Under the pieces are notes generated by a model. That model ran no database searches. It saw only the letters and a list, made by a program, of their open reading frames with translations, and was not told the origin of the DNA. Of a stretch of 64,000 nucleotides of DNA, positions 63,701 to 64,000 are shown one piece after another; positions within the stretch are counted from its first letter, which is position 1, and every line of letters begins with the position of its first letter. The stretch comes from Melanocharis versteri (lineage: Eukaryota; Chordata; Aves; Passeriformes; Melanocharitidae), in the NCBI GenBank assembly GCA_013397845.1, contig VZTG01004393.1:620001-684000 (forward strand), read 5' to 3'. Both the position numbers and the translations under genes were made by a program.

Positions 63701-63843
63701 TCCTCAAATTCCAATGGAGATTTGCATTATTAACTCAGTACCTTTTTCTGCTGCTTTCTGCAAGGCTTCCTCAATTCTTGCCAGTTCCTTCTGTTTATTA
63801 TCCTGCAAGTATTTTTCCTCCTTCTCTGCATCATATTTAACAC
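3658..63843 (-). CDS. VPS13C: VPS13C, internal part (76 exons; both ends outside window)
   Basis: Bridge-like lipid-transfer protein. Family knowledge: VPS13 proteins form a long rod with a hydrophobic groove that carries glycerophospholipids between membranes. VPS13C acts at ER to late endosome/lysosome and ER to lipid droplet contacts, binding VAP by an FFAT motif and Rab7 through the VAB domain; loss in humans causes early-onset parkinsonism. What the sequence shows: 76 minus-strand segments, each flanked by an acceptor AG and a donor GT (one GC), whose translations follow human VPS13C in order. Exon lengths total 10,538 nt and all codon phases join, giving about 3,512 codons without a stop. 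VPS13C rather than VPS13A is indicated by the internal duplication and by C-terminal wording such as VAESTEEVSNLRPPRL. The start codon with about 95 residues, and the C-terminal about 130 residues with stop, are outside. It looks intact and functional. Exons are named w1-w76 below; residue numbers count from the first residue encoded here. Confidence 0.97.
4419..4542 (-). CDS. VPS13C: VPS13C exon w75 (ATG2_C-like segment)
   Basis: 124 nt, residues 3433-3473. Contains GAKKEGAAGFFKGIGKGLVG and RPTGGIVDMASSTFQGIQ, the strongest ATG2_C signature. Acceptor cttttaaag, donor CAAAG|GTACAG. Confidence 0.98.
5564..5609 (-). CDS. VPS13C: VPS13C exon w74 (46-nt micro-exon)
   Basis: 46 nt, residues 3418-3432; the smallest exon here. 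Reads GVVGGVTGIITKPVE, identical to human. Acceptor gttttag, donor GAAG|GTAAGC. Confidence 0.97.
6137..6300 (-). CDS. VPS13C: VPS13C exon w73 (ATG2_C-like segment)
   Basis: 164 nt, residues 3363-3417. Contains GGAAGVVSRITGTVGKGLAA and QQKRREEMGRQPKDFGESLA, the glycine-rich amphipathic core shared by VPS13 and ATG2 proteins. Acceptor cctcag, donor CGG|GTATGG. Confidence 0.98.
6864..6939 (-). CDS. VPS13C: VPS13C exon w72 (ATG2_C-like segment)
   Basis: 76 nt, residues 3338-3362. Reads GAVQGPEEFAEGFVIGVRSL and ends GHTV. Nearly identical to human. Acceptor gtttttag, donor GTGG|GTATGT. Confidence 0.97.
7192..7305 (-). CDS. VPS13C: VPS13C exon w71 (ATG2_C-like segment)
   Basis: 114 nt, residues 3300-3337, phase 0 at both ends. 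Contains MYVLVLGLDVLGNPFGLIRG and EGVEAFFYEPFQ, start of the amphipathic helices related to the ATG2 C-terminus that contact lipid droplets or lysosomes. Acceptor catttag: a nearer AG would drop FLKQ, so the outer one is used. Donor CAG|GTATGA. Confidence 0.97.
7334..7347 (+). repeat. Poly-A run (14 bp)
   Basis: Reads as poly-T on the gene strand; intronic, about 30 bp before exon w71's acceptor. Confidence 0.85.
7514..7595 (-). CDS. VPS13C: VPS13C exon w70
   Basis: 82 nt, residues 3272-3299. Contains LAFFEIKYQFYKRDQL and VVRHYSEQ. Last groove-type strand before the ATG2_C-like segment. Acceptor tctttcag, donor CAA|GTAAGC. Confidence 0.97.
7874..8010 (-). CDS. VPS13C: VPS13C exon w69
   Basis: 137 nt, residues 3227-3271. 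Starts LHLSLSLASGGE and contains HSLNLLLKSIGATLTDVDDL. Two to three residues shorter than human in the loop. Acceptor cgtgacag, donor TCAA|GTAAGC. Confidence 0.97.
8469..8582 (-). CDS. VPS13C: VPS13C exon w68
   Basis: 114 nt, residues 3189-3226, phase 0 at both ends. Contains KLIQQDVDALNTELMESSLT and FFEHFHISPIK, almost identical to human. Acceptor aacccag, donor AAG|GTATGC. Confidence 0.97.
8645..8690 (+). repeat. AT-rich low-complexity tract with (TA)n
   Basis: Includes about six TA units at 8669-8681. Intronic, between w67 and w68. Confidence 0.8.
8907..9018 (-). CDS. VPS13C: VPS13C exon w67
   Basis: 112 nt, residues 3151-3188. Contains YFMVLIQEMALKIDQGFLGA and TPSTDPEAERQR. Return to groove-type sequence in the VPS13 C-terminal region. 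Acceptor cattttag, donor AGG|GTAATA. Confidence 0.97.
9433..9502 (-). CDS. VPS13C: VPS13C exon w66
   Basis: 70 nt, residues 3128-3150. Contains EPKPFIDISIITRFNEYSQV, nearly identical to human. The 89-bp intron before it is the shortest in the window. Acceptor ctctttag, donor TCAA|GTGAGT. Confidence 0.97.
9592..9673 (-). CDS. VPS13C: VPS13C exon w65
   Basis: 82 nt, residues 3101-3127. Reads VDNQLPGSMFPVVFHPVAPP, the highly conserved VDNQLP..FPV..P motif shared by VPS13 proteins. Acceptor atttttag, donor TCAG|GTAAGA. Confidence 0.97.
10708..10848 (-). CDS. VPS13C: VPS13C exon w64
   Basis: 141 nt, residues 3054-3100, phase 0 at both ends. Contains PMEMRLPVRCSIRRNFLSGI and SLRAQLYWLQ. Acceptor atttgcag, donor CAG|GTACCA. 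Confidence 0.97.
11899..12049 (-). CDS. VPS13C: VPS13C exon w63
   Basis: 151 nt, residues 3003-3053. Contains SSDVVWECKPRQKWKPFNQK and LLEQAYQKYLSK, as in human VPS13C. Acceptor cttgcag, donor GAG|GTATTT. Confidence 0.96.
12372..12607 (-). CDS. VPS13C: VPS13C exon w62
   Basis: 236 nt, residues 2925-3002. Contains IHWVSFLDGRQRVLLFTDDV and LSIHSLGLSLVNNENKKEVS, the conserved post-VAB segment of VPS13 proteins. Acceptor gatacag, donor ACTAG|GTACTG. Confidence 0.98.
13551..13677 (-). CDS. VPS13C: VPS13C exon w61
   Basis: 127 nt, residues 2882-2924. Contains CLFAWTDPTKPRKLTWGYSQ and GEHDLLK, the end of the VAB domain. Acceptor acctgcag, donor AAG|GTAAAT. Confidence 0.97.
13845..13888 (+). repeat. 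Four-copy 11-bp tandem repeat
   Basis: Four adjacent, slightly diverged copies of an 11-bp unit close to CTTGGTGATAT, in the intron between w60 and w61, 57 bp left of exon w60. Confidence 0.85.
13945..14078 (-). CDS. VPS13C: VPS13C exon w60 (VAB repeat with VNHTPW)
   Basis: 134 nt, residues 2838-2881. Contains EHSTVISFTDYHEGAAPALI and IVNHTPWDSLRYKQ, the sixth VAB asparagine signature. Acceptor cctctccag, donor CAGAG|GTACGT. Confidence 0.98.
14653..14781 (-). CDS. VPS13C: VPS13C exon w59
   Basis: 129 nt, residues 2795-2837, phase 0 at both ends. Contains CLPFWPENSSGELCVRVVGY and DNGTLLKLEEL. Acceptor tcttacag, donor TTG|GTGAGA. Confidence 0.97.
15134..15298 (-). CDS. VPS13C: VPS13C exon w58 (VAB repeat with IANKSS)
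   Basis: 165 nt, residues 2740-2794, phase 0 at both ends. Contains MSSFNLTRIVTFTPFYTIAN and NKSSLELEVGEIG, the fifth VAB asparagine signature. Acceptor gttcaacag, donor GAG|GTAATG. Confidence 0.98.
15837..15941 (-). CDS. VPS13C: VPS13C exon w57 (SHR-BD region)
   Basis: 105 nt, residues 2705-2739, phase 0 at both ends. Contains WSSSFSLDTVGSYGCVKCSA, nearly identical to human. Acceptor tgtgtag, donor CTG|GTAAGA. Confidence 0.97.
16616..17005 (-). CDS. VPS13C: VPS13C exon w56 (SHR-BD / VAB repeat with INKTSR)
   Basis: 390 nt, residues 2575-2704, phase 0 at both ends; the longest exon here. Contains GEIMELVLLKYQGKDWNGH, FSPYWIINKTSRVLQYRDED (fourth VAB asparagine) and LFSFKKKNIFSKNK. Falls in the region long annotated as SHR-binding. 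Acceptor tgctacag, donor AAG|GTACGC. Confidence 0.98.
17006..18376 (-). other. VPS13C: Intron between w55 and w56
   Basis: About 1.4 kb. Holds one exact 16-bp tandem duplication at 17487-17518; nothing else recognised. Confidence 0.75.
17487..17518 (+). repeat. Exact 16-bp tandem duplication
   Basis: ATTTTTACTGATAAAC occurs twice in a row with no mismatch, inside an intron. Confidence 0.9.
18377..18671 (-). CDS. VPS13C: VPS13C exon w55 (VAB repeat with VRNLLPYSL)
   Basis: 295 nt, residues 2476-2574. Contains YIAWREELHRSNEVKCLLQC and TVRNLLPYSLRYLLE, the third asparagine signature and the most recognisable VPS13 VAB motif. Acceptor tcctacag, donor GAG|GTAAGT; ends on a codon boundary. Confidence 0.98.
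18916..19037 (-). CDS. VPS13C: VPS13C exon w54 (VAB repeat with IKNHF)
   Basis: 122 nt, residues 2436-2475. Starts IKNHFSIPFVIYKLAKGSKL, then PEEEFHVPLHSY. Carries the second VAB asparagine signature. Acceptor gattctag, donor CAG|GTACGT. Confidence 0.97.
19474..19631 (-). CDS. VPS13C: VPS13C exon w53
   Basis: 158 nt, residues 2383-2435. Contains GYKEVLNIPVAKPGRRLYDI and EGNKVITVRSPLQ. Two AGs lie close together at the start; the upstream one (gtggatcag|AACTTCAGG) is chosen because it preserves the frame from w52. Donor CAG|GTAAAA. Confidence 0.93.
20446..20710 (-). CDS. VPS13C: VPS13C exon w52 (VAB repeat with KNALG)
   Basis: 265 nt, residues 2295-2382. Contains APFIVKNALGVSLKVLPGSN, the first asparagine-bearing VAB repeat signature, and GQSMELEYSVFE. 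The VAB domain recruits VPS13 proteins to organelle adaptors; for VPS13C the partner reported is Rab7. Acceptor atttacag, donor TTAG|GTATTA. Confidence 0.96.
21756..21911 (-). CDS. VPS13C: VPS13C exon w51
   Basis: 156 nt, residues 2243-2294, phase 0 at both ends. Contains NPVQERSLLPGDDFIVIPEP and MNITISKCCLAVFSNLAK. Acceptor ttcttttag, donor AAG|GTAACC. Confidence 0.97.
22324..22413 (-). CDS. VPS13C: VPS13C exon w50
   Basis: 90 nt, residues 2213-2242, phase 0 at both ends. Contains VHYYNETYAVWEPLIERVEG, nearly identical to human and typical of the strand just before the VAB domain in all VPS13s. Acceptor tctttag, donor GAG|GTATGT. Confidence 0.97.
23563..23928 (-). CDS. VPS13C: VPS13C exon w49 (end of groove, approach to VAB)
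   Basis: 366 nt, residues 2091-2212, phase 0 at both ends; second-longest exon here. Contains ISPIILNTVMTIMAALKPKT, CNTWFLGVDIATEATETF and VTLECGLGHRTVPLLL-type wording (here MTLECGLGHRTVPLLLVES). Acceptor tgtttgag, donor GAG|GTATGT. Confidence 0.97.
24327..24350 (+). repeat. (AAAC)n microsatellite
   Basis: About five AAAC-type units in the intron between w48 and w49, about 60 bp downstream of w48 in the gene's reading direction. Confidence 0.85.
24411..24503 (-). CDS. VPS13C: VPS13C exon w48
   Basis: 93 nt, residues 2060-2090, phase 0 at both ends. Reads VLRPCSLVVENMVHTSGLHT and ends TIEELTIK, aligned with human VLQPCSLFMEK. Acceptor ttcactcag, donor AAG|GTAAGA. Confidence 0.95.
25258..25487 (-). 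CDS. VPS13C: VPS13C exon w47
   Basis: 230 nt, residues 1983-2059. Contains VRPNMSVKAVIMDPEIVFVA, LTNADAPALKVSFQCDFSL and FKVLACAFLKG. Groove strands. Acceptor tttcacag, donor ACG|GTAAGG. Confidence 0.97.
25703..25941 (-). CDS. VPS13C: VPS13C exon w46
   Basis: 239 nt, residues 1903-1982. Contains MIDIRYKQDKNGTEVVAVLD and LLTVAHFFIKSMP, as in human. The C-terminal tail is a variable linker ending SGKSKAET. Acceptor ttttccag, donor ACAG|GTCTGT (weak). Confidence 0.95.
26498..26667 (-). CDS. VPS13C: VPS13C exon w45
   Basis: 170 nt, residues 1847-1902. Contains LRLGELRLHLMASAGEMFSD and LKACTLDDVREGIQNVT, close to human. Acceptor ttctgtag, donor CAAG|GTAGGT. Confidence 0.97.
27652..27782 (-). CDS. 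VPS13C: VPS13C exon w44
   Basis: 131 nt, residues 1803-1846. Variable start, then ALKFDFNFESLSVTLYNSD, aligned with human SLQFDFHFESLSIILYNND. Groove strand region after the duplication. Acceptor cactgacag, donor CAG|GTTTGT (weak). Confidence 0.93.
27841..27890 (+). repeat. T/G-rich tract with (GGTT)n
   Basis: Poly-T followed by GTT and several GGTT units; intronic. On the minus strand it reads (AACC)n then poly-A, a common avian intron low-complexity form. Confidence 0.8.
28605..28761 (-). CDS. VPS13C: VPS13C exon w43 (end of block B)
   Basis: 157 nt, residues 1751-1802. Starts IALSEDDLTVIMKILLENLG, aligned with human VALSQDDLTVLMKILLENLG, then a variable hydrophilic tail rich in E, K, S and G. 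Paralogous in its first half to w32. Acceptor ctttacag, donor AAGG|GTATGT. Confidence 0.95.
29893..30037 (-). CDS. VPS13C: VPS13C exon w42 (block B)
   Basis: 145 nt, residues 1702-1750. Contains PDSEILHPVSLTLLVQRNLA and GIKGDLKPMQ. Second copy of w31. Acceptor tcttttag, donor CAG|GTAATA. Confidence 0.97.
30414..30718 (-). CDS. VPS13C: VPS13C exon w41 (block B)
   Basis: 305 nt, residues 1601-1701. Starts SFLNNFQVAQEALTAVTVQA, then MKDFAKKSFRLLMDVNLKAP and LPPVIDNMDVQLTHLKLS. Second copy of w30, same length. Acceptor ataaatag, donor CGAG|GTAAAC. Confidence 0.98.
31157..31324 (-). CDS. VPS13C: VPS13C exon w40 (block B)
   Basis: 168 nt, residues 1545-1600, phase 0 at both ends. Contains AVSIVGDEVFRFHMSLYPDA and VGCIQIIYLHKFFMSLL. 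Second copy of w29, same length. Acceptor tcttctag, donor TTG|GTAAGA. Confidence 0.97.
31746..31849 (-). CDS. VPS13C: VPS13C exon w39 (block B)
   Basis: 104 nt, residues 1510-1544. Contains GMDASVTKKP and VFSRLEDIVITNVDPKTIHK. Second copy of w28, same length. Acceptor cattcag, donor AAG|GTGATG. Confidence 0.96.
31923..31939 (+). repeat. (CAAA)n microsatellite
   Basis: Four CAAA units, between w38 and w39. Confidence 0.8.
32381..32497 (-). CDS. VPS13C: VPS13C exon w38 (block B)
   Basis: 117 nt, residues 1471-1509. Contains CELKLTAKLNAFSITVCDQT and GIADIRIQ, matching human DLKITAELNAFNVFVCDQK. Second copy of w27, same length. Acceptor ttatccag, donor CAAG|GTAAGG. Confidence 0.97.
33481..33646 (-). 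CDS. VPS13C: VPS13C exon w37 (block B)
   Basis: 166 nt, residues 1416-1470. Starts VIFSCLDVVLHTEALLSIMS, then a variable linker ending GITLRP. Second copy of w26. Acceptor cattttag, donor CCAG|GTAATG. Confidence 0.95.
34718..34777 (-). CDS. VPS13C: VPS13C exon w36 (block B)
   Basis: 60 nt, residues 1396-1415, phase 0 at both ends. Reads ADPDGPDFVTTYQSTKQNIN, aligned with human ADSDGPEFKTIHDSTKQ. Second copy of w25. Acceptor cctttag, donor AAT|GTAAGT. Confidence 0.95.
35593..35672 (-). CDS. VPS13C: VPS13C exon w35 (block B)
   Basis: 80 nt, residues 1369-1395. Contains DPLCILISSSETDEHLLKVE. Second copy of w24. Acceptor gtttgcag. The donor AAG|GTTTCA is weak; the frame and the match to human LLTKAD-type joining support it. 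Confidence 0.9.
36355..36511 (-). CDS. VPS13C: VPS13C exon w34 (block B)
   Basis: 157 nt, residues 1317-1368. Starts VVITLMKQVQKERYPLHTLT, then AAAAYLKKITMRC. Second copy of w23. Acceptor atattcaag, donor AATG|GTAAGT. Confidence 0.96.
36826..36959 (-). CDS. VPS13C: VPS13C exon w33 (start of block B)
   Basis: 134 nt, residues 1272-1316. Hydrophilic linker, then EDVINMLLNFEIKE, aligned with human VDIINMLLNFEIKE and paralogous to the end of w22 (140 nt). Acceptor atgtttcag, donor GAG|GTATGT. Confidence 0.96.
37406..37514 (-). CDS. VPS13C: VPS13C exon w32 (end of block A)
   Basis: 109 nt, residues 1236-1271. Contains VVLSQEDLNVFLKVLMENLG, aligned with human VSLNQEDLNLLFRILTENL, and a variable acidic tail. 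Paralogous to w43 (157 nt). Acceptor actttttag. The donor GAAG|GTCAGA is weaker than its neighbours but is the one that keeps frame. Confidence 0.92.
37927..37970 (+). repeat. 22-bp tandem duplication
   Basis: Two adjacent 22-bp units differing at two positions, each ending TAATTTAAACTC, in the intron between w31 and w32. Confidence 0.9.
38230..38377 (-). CDS. VPS13C: VPS13C exon w31 (block A)
   Basis: 148 nt, residues 1186-1235. Contains HPDIQILHPINLSLSVKRNL and GYLDTMN. Paralogous to w42 (145 nt). Acceptor tgtttcaag, donor AAT|GTAAGT. Confidence 0.97.
38629..38933 (-). CDS. VPS13C: VPS13C exon w30 (block A)
   Basis: 305 nt, residues 1085-1185. Starts SFLNNFQTAKEKLSTATVQA, then LKAPVIVIPQSS and LPPVIDKMDVQLTKLKLS. 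A helix followed by groove strands. Paralogous to w41, also exactly 305 nt. Acceptor ttttctag, donor CAAG|GTACAG. Confidence 0.98.
39691..39858 (-). CDS. VPS13C: VPS13C exon w29 (block A)
   Basis: 168 nt, residues 1029-1084, phase 0 at both ends. Contains AVSIVGDEVFSFNLTLN, YTDMSKVDGT and VGCIQLVYLHKFLMSLL. Paralogous to w40, also 168 nt. Acceptor ctttctag, donor CTG|GTAAGT. Confidence 0.97.
40159..40262 (-). CDS. VPS13C: VPS13C exon w28 (block A)
   Basis: 104 nt, residues 994-1028. Contains GLDSSLCLQ, FFARLKDIVVTDVDSRTLHK. Paralogous to w39, the same 104 nt. Acceptor ctttgcag, donor AAA|GTACTC. Confidence 0.96.
41211..41327 (-). CDS. VPS13C: VPS13C exon w27 (block A)
   Basis: 117 nt, residues 955-993. 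Contains DVFDFKLFAKLDAFCLDICD and KKNIAEIKIQ. Paralogous to w38, the same 117 nt. Acceptor atttctag, donor CAAG|GTATTA. Confidence 0.97.
41484..41637 (-). CDS. VPS13C: VPS13C exon w26 (block A)
   Basis: 154 nt, residues 904-954. Starts VTFSSLNLLLHTEALMSAVS, then a hydrophilic variable linker (SERSGETSPKEEKQEDDS). Paralogous to w37 (166 nt). Acceptor tttcaacag, donor AAAG|GTACAG. Confidence 0.96.
41638..42959 (-). other. VPS13C: Intron between w25 and w26
   Basis: About 1.3 kb. Two overlapping minus-strand open frames near 41866-42173 have no recognisable protein and no conserved wording, so I regard them as chance. Confidence 0.7.
42960..43019 (-). CDS. VPS13C: VPS13C exon w25 (block A)
   Basis: 60 nt, residues 884-903, phase 0 at both ends. 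Reads NRNGPQFQTVFNNTEQ. Paralogous to w36, also 60 nt. Acceptor attttcag, donor CAA|GTGAGT. Confidence 0.94.
43193..43269 (-). CDS. VPS13C: VPS13C exon w24 (block A)
   Basis: 77 nt, residues 858-883. Contains IHLISSSDKPGLDLLKVEYV, as in human. Paralogous to w35 (80 nt). Acceptor gttttacag, donor AAG|GTATAC. Confidence 0.96.
43634..43646 (+). repeat. Short (CA)n microsatellite
   Basis: About six CA units, 29 bp from exon w23. Confidence 0.8.
43675..43828 (-). CDS. VPS13C: VPS13C exon w23 (block A)
   Basis: 154 nt, residues 807-857. Contains TVLVFDVMHLGTEATVKTYN and AAVSYLKKINLDYY. Paralogous to w34 (157 nt). Acceptor catgcag, donor GAAG|GTAATA. Confidence 0.96.
44395..44534 (-). CDS. VPS13C: VPS13C exon w22 (FFAT-like site; start of duplicated block A)
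   Basis: 140 nt, residues 760-806. Starts with the acidic stretch DSEEECFDFEESSE, aligned with the human FFAT tract DDEYFDAEDGE that binds VAP on the ER. Here the core is ECFDFEE, so positions 2 and 5 differ from human. Ends LKFEIKE. Acceptor ttctgtag, donor GAA|GTATGT. Confidence 0.94.
45258..45336 (-). CDS. VPS13C: VPS13C exon w21
   Basis: 79 nt, residues 734-759. Contains VPAIPTIPVVGKGLLNTPQL, matching the human linker region ahead of the FFAT motif. Acceptor ccctccag, donor TCAG|GTGAGA. Confidence 0.92.
45632..45761 (-). CDS. VPS13C: VPS13C exon w20
   Basis: 130 nt, residues 690-733. Contains KFKVSGGLPLVHVRLSDQKI and DSIPLPQKSS; closes the first groove section. Acceptor is an A-rich ttttttaaaaaag, donor AAG|GTAAGC. 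Confidence 0.96.
46104..46221 (-). CDS. VPS13C: VPS13C exon w19
   Basis: 118 nt, residues 651-689. Contains RFQHPSTLHILQPMDIHVQL, as in human (RFQHPSTMHILQPMDIHVEL). Acceptor cattttcag, donor CAAA|GTAATA. Confidence 0.97.
46845..46971 (-). CDS. VPS13C: VPS13C exon w18
   Basis: 127 nt, residues 609-650. Contains SLEEIMDKAYDKFDVKIKN and VQLLFGR; the N-terminal part (NQGSSEASKF) is variable. Acceptor tgtgtttag, donor ACAG|GTAACA. Confidence 0.96.
47682..47818 (-). CDS. VPS13C: VPS13C exon w17
   Basis: 137 nt, residues 563-608. Contains RKVLDLKINLKPSYLVVPQT and LLILDFGTFQ, a clear RBG-type groove strand pair. Acceptor tgtttaag, donor CAG|GTATAT. Confidence 0.97.
48177..48291 (-). CDS. VPS13C: VPS13C exon w16
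   Basis: 115 nt, residues 525-562. Contains INAVVEFFQTSKGMDLERF and LEEIKERTAT, nearly identical to human. The intron before it is only 151 bp. Acceptor tttttaaag, donor CAG|GTAAGT. Confidence 0.97.
48296..48307 (+). repeat. Poly-A run at the w16 acceptor
   Basis: On the gene strand it is the poly-T tract just before exon w16 and probably serves as its polypyrimidine tract. Confidence 0.75.
48443..48635 (-). CDS. VPS13C: VPS13C exon w15
   Basis: 193 nt, residues 460-524. Contains KVEAKLENWYVTGLRQQNIV, VASIGDSRSSLLKIEF and VEIKYDA, matching human throughout. Part of the groove. Acceptor cttctttag, donor GCA|GTGAGT; ends on a codon boundary. Confidence 0.97.
49721..49750 (+). repeat. 15-bp tandem duplication
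   Basis: GCACTACCCAAGAAT is followed directly by a copy with one mismatch at its last base, in the intron between w14 and w15. Confidence 0.88.
49823..49965 (-). CDS. VPS13C: VPS13C exon w14
   Basis: 143 nt, residues 413-459. Starts YVAHVVTLKLLSTSLTIKED and ends ISQRPGAQAI plus two bases. Alternating hydrophobic residues fit a groove-forming RBG beta repeat. Acceptor cgctag, donor TTAA|GTAATT. Confidence 0.95.
50578..50672 (-). CDS. VPS13C: VPS13C exon w13
   Basis: 95 nt, residues 381-412. Contains DELMTPEEKAKLFTAIGYS and ends LSLPKQ, nearly identical to human DDLMTPEEKDKLFTAIGYS. Acceptor gtttttag, donor CAG|GTAAGC. Confidence 0.97.
51237..51372 (-). CDS. VPS13C: VPS13C exon w12
   Basis: 136 nt, residues 336-380. 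Contains a basic run, then GGWFGGFWGKRESRKKEDEE, the conserved GGWF...WGK loop flanked by charged low-complexity residues. Acceptor gtttgtag, donor GAAA|GTAAGT. Confidence 0.96.
51977..52039 (-). CDS. VPS13C: VPS13C exon w11
   Basis: 63 nt, residues 315-335, phase 0 at both ends. Contains DLERKLDTFSIILARQQAQV, aligned with human DLEKTLDVFNIILARQQAQV. Helical and charged. Acceptor tttttatag, donor GAG|GTAAGG. Confidence 0.96.
52505..52676 (-). CDS. VPS13C: VPS13C exon w10
   Basis: 172 nt, residues 257-314. Contains WWKYAGNSVLEVHIRRHTR (the first W shared with w9), then MWSWSNIKQHRQLLKSYK, the strongly conserved VPS13 N-terminal signature. Acceptor cttgtag, donor CAG|GTATGA; ends on a codon boundary. 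Confidence 0.97.
53315..53421 (-). CDS. VPS13C: VPS13C exon w9
   Basis: 107 nt, residues 222-256. Contains YLSMIDLLESIDYMVRNAPY, nearly identical to human. The last two bases (TG) join w10 to make the first W of the WWKYA motif. Acceptor tgtttag, donor GTAAGC. Confidence 0.96.
54300..54427 (-). CDS. VPS13C: VPS13C exon w8 (GC donor)
   Basis: 128 nt, residues 179-221. Contains VSASARLYINPYAEVELKTP and ends EFTKPQ, matching human ISASAKLYMNPYAESELKTP. The acceptor is atcttcaag. The donor is CCGCAG|GCAAGT, a GC rather than GT donor with otherwise strong consensus. The conserved KPQ-YLSM junction with w9 fixes this boundary. Confidence 0.94.
54720..54777 (-). CDS. VPS13C: VPS13C exon w7
   Basis: 58 nt, residues 160-178. 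Starts DQLKRGIP and ends PEDYQY, aligned with human DQLKNEIL and PNYQY; otherwise divergent. Acceptor ctttgcag. The donor area (TACA|GTAAGTAAG) holds two overlapping GT choices; the outer one keeps the frame. Confidence 0.9.
55413..55493 (-). CDS. VPS13C: VPS13C exon w6
   Basis: 81 nt, residues 133-159, phase 0 at both ends. Contains LDSLSAYWNIHS and ends GSREQIL, matching human LDSLSAYWNVNC and RSREQIL. Acceptor cctgtgcag, donor GTAATG. Confidence 0.96.
56233..56292 (-). CDS. VPS13C: VPS13C exon w5
   Basis: 60 nt, residues 113-132, phase 0 at both ends. Contains NENWTPSILNEAAKIIYK, equal to human NEHWTPCILNEADKIIYK. Acceptor acttttag, donor GTAATG. Confidence 0.96.
56855..56914 (-). CDS. 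VPS13C: VPS13C exon w4
   Basis: 60 nt, residues 93-112, phase 0 at both ends. Ends MTLGELSLL, aligned with human VTLGELSLL. Acceptor ttttgtag, donor GTAATG. Confidence 0.94.
57755..57864 (-). CDS. VPS13C: VPS13C exon w3
   Basis: 110 nt, residues 56-92. Reads DTFLEKLATQVIKNVQVKIT and ends KYEDD, the highly conserved amphipathic segment of the VPS13 N-terminal region that helps build the start of the lipid groove. Acceptor gttctag, donor GATGAT|GTAAGT; ends on a codon boundary. Confidence 0.96.
57865..59631 (-). other. VPS13C: Intron between w2 and w3
   Basis: About 1.8 kb, second-largest complete intron. AT-rich with A-rich tracts near 58855-58875. No coding or RNA gene recognised. Confidence 0.75.
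59632..59697 (-). CDS. VPS13C: VPS13C exon w2 (polybasic linker)
   Basis: 66 nt, residues 34-55. Encodes a lysine/arginine-rich stretch, GRKRKKYKKHFKRP, matching the human linker before the conserved DTFVEKLATQ segment. The acceptor (cactgcaaaag) has almost no pyrimidine tract. In human this exon is skipped together with its upstream neighbour in some isoforms; that neighbour is not found here. Confidence 0.9.
60582..60761 (-). other. Unidentified splice-flanked open segment (candidate exon)
   Basis: 180 nt, open in one frame for exactly 60 codons. Upstream gattttcag and downstream AATA|GTAAGT look like good splice sites. It reads GQSFLLELLSEHRFKVSLKR, then VVDVDEDEEYPVSLSFVIHG. I do not recognise the protein. 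It is not VPS13C as known, and its phase does not fit between w1 and w2. It could be a nested gene's exon, an alternative exon or chance. Confidence 0.3.
61171..61234 (-). other. Unidentified splice-flanked open segment (candidate exon)
   Basis: 64 nt, preceded by a C-rich tract ending aaagcag and followed by AAAA|GTAAGA. Reads PNVEVRKQYLFVKHLHIGDS. It could splice in frame to 60582-60751 using an inner acceptor (tttacag|TTGG). No family recognised; may be chance. Confidence 0.25.
63742..63843 (-). CDS. VPS13C: VPS13C exon w1
   Basis: 102 nt, residues 1-33. It contains EEKYLQDNKQKELARIEEAL, a charged helix following the chorein_N domain, equal to human residues near 96-128. The first two bases complete a codon from an exon beyond the window. 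Acceptor ttacag, donor AAAAG|GTACTG. Leaves one base (G) for the next exon. Confidence 0.95.
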
Positions 63844-64000
63844 CTGTAAGCCAAGTTGGGAGAACCTTAATCCTAAATTTCAAGTTATATAAATGCATTA
63901 TCAAGCAATGCACACCATATACAACATCATGCTGCAAAACACCTTGTTTGAGAGAAAGGCTATTCTTTTTTTATTGCTGAACACTGCAGCCAGCCTCCAA

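Larger units (their letters stand above)
59698..63741 (-). other. VPS13C: Largest complete intron (between w1 and w2)
   Basis: About 4.0 kb. In human a 63-nt exon (THSGEFIYGLENFVYKDIKP) lies between the counterparts of w1 and w2; I could not find it here. Two splice-flanked open segments (60582-60761 and 61171-61234) are listed separately. The rest shows no gene. Confidence 0.75.

Overview
This window is the interior of one large vertebrate gene read on the minus strand: VPS13C, a bridge-like lipid-transfer protein. I can place 76 consecutive coding exons, from 63843 (the first, about 95 residues after the human start codon) down to 3658 (about 130 residues before the human stop). Their lengths add up by hand to 10,538 nt. 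The split codons agree at every junction, giving one uninterrupted frame of about 3,512 codons. The start codon, 5' end, the last exons (PH-like C-terminus) and the stop lie outside the window. No second convincing gene was found on either strand.

Organism: a vertebrate, most likely a bird (inference). The protein closely follows human VPS13C, but the introns are short (89 bp to about 4 kb; about 60 kb holds 76 exons). The DNA is AT-rich, there are no mammalian Alu or L1 copies, and only possible traces of CR1-like repeats.

Layout from N- to C-terminus (right to left): 63843-59632 is the N-terminal chorein-like region plus a polybasic linker. 57864-45258 is the first part of the lipid-carrying groove (RBG region). 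44534-28605 is a tandem internal duplication: an eleven-exon block (w22-w32) is followed by a second eleven-exon block (w33-w43) with nearly the same exon lengths and homologous protein. A VAP-binding FFAT-like site sits at the start of the first block. 27782-23563 is the last part of the groove. About 22413-13551 is the VAB (adaptor-binding) domain, with six asparagine-containing repeat signatures. 12607-7514 is the conserved VPS13 C-terminal region and 7305-3658 is the ATG2_C-like segment.

From family knowledge, VPS13C tethers ER (through VAP) to Rab7-positive late endosomes/lysosomes and lipid droplets and moves lipids in bulk along a hydrophobic groove. Points for a second look: the FFAT core appears degenerate, one intron uses a GC-AG donor, one human exon near the N-terminus could not be found, and two unexplained splice-flanked open segments lie in the largest complete intron.
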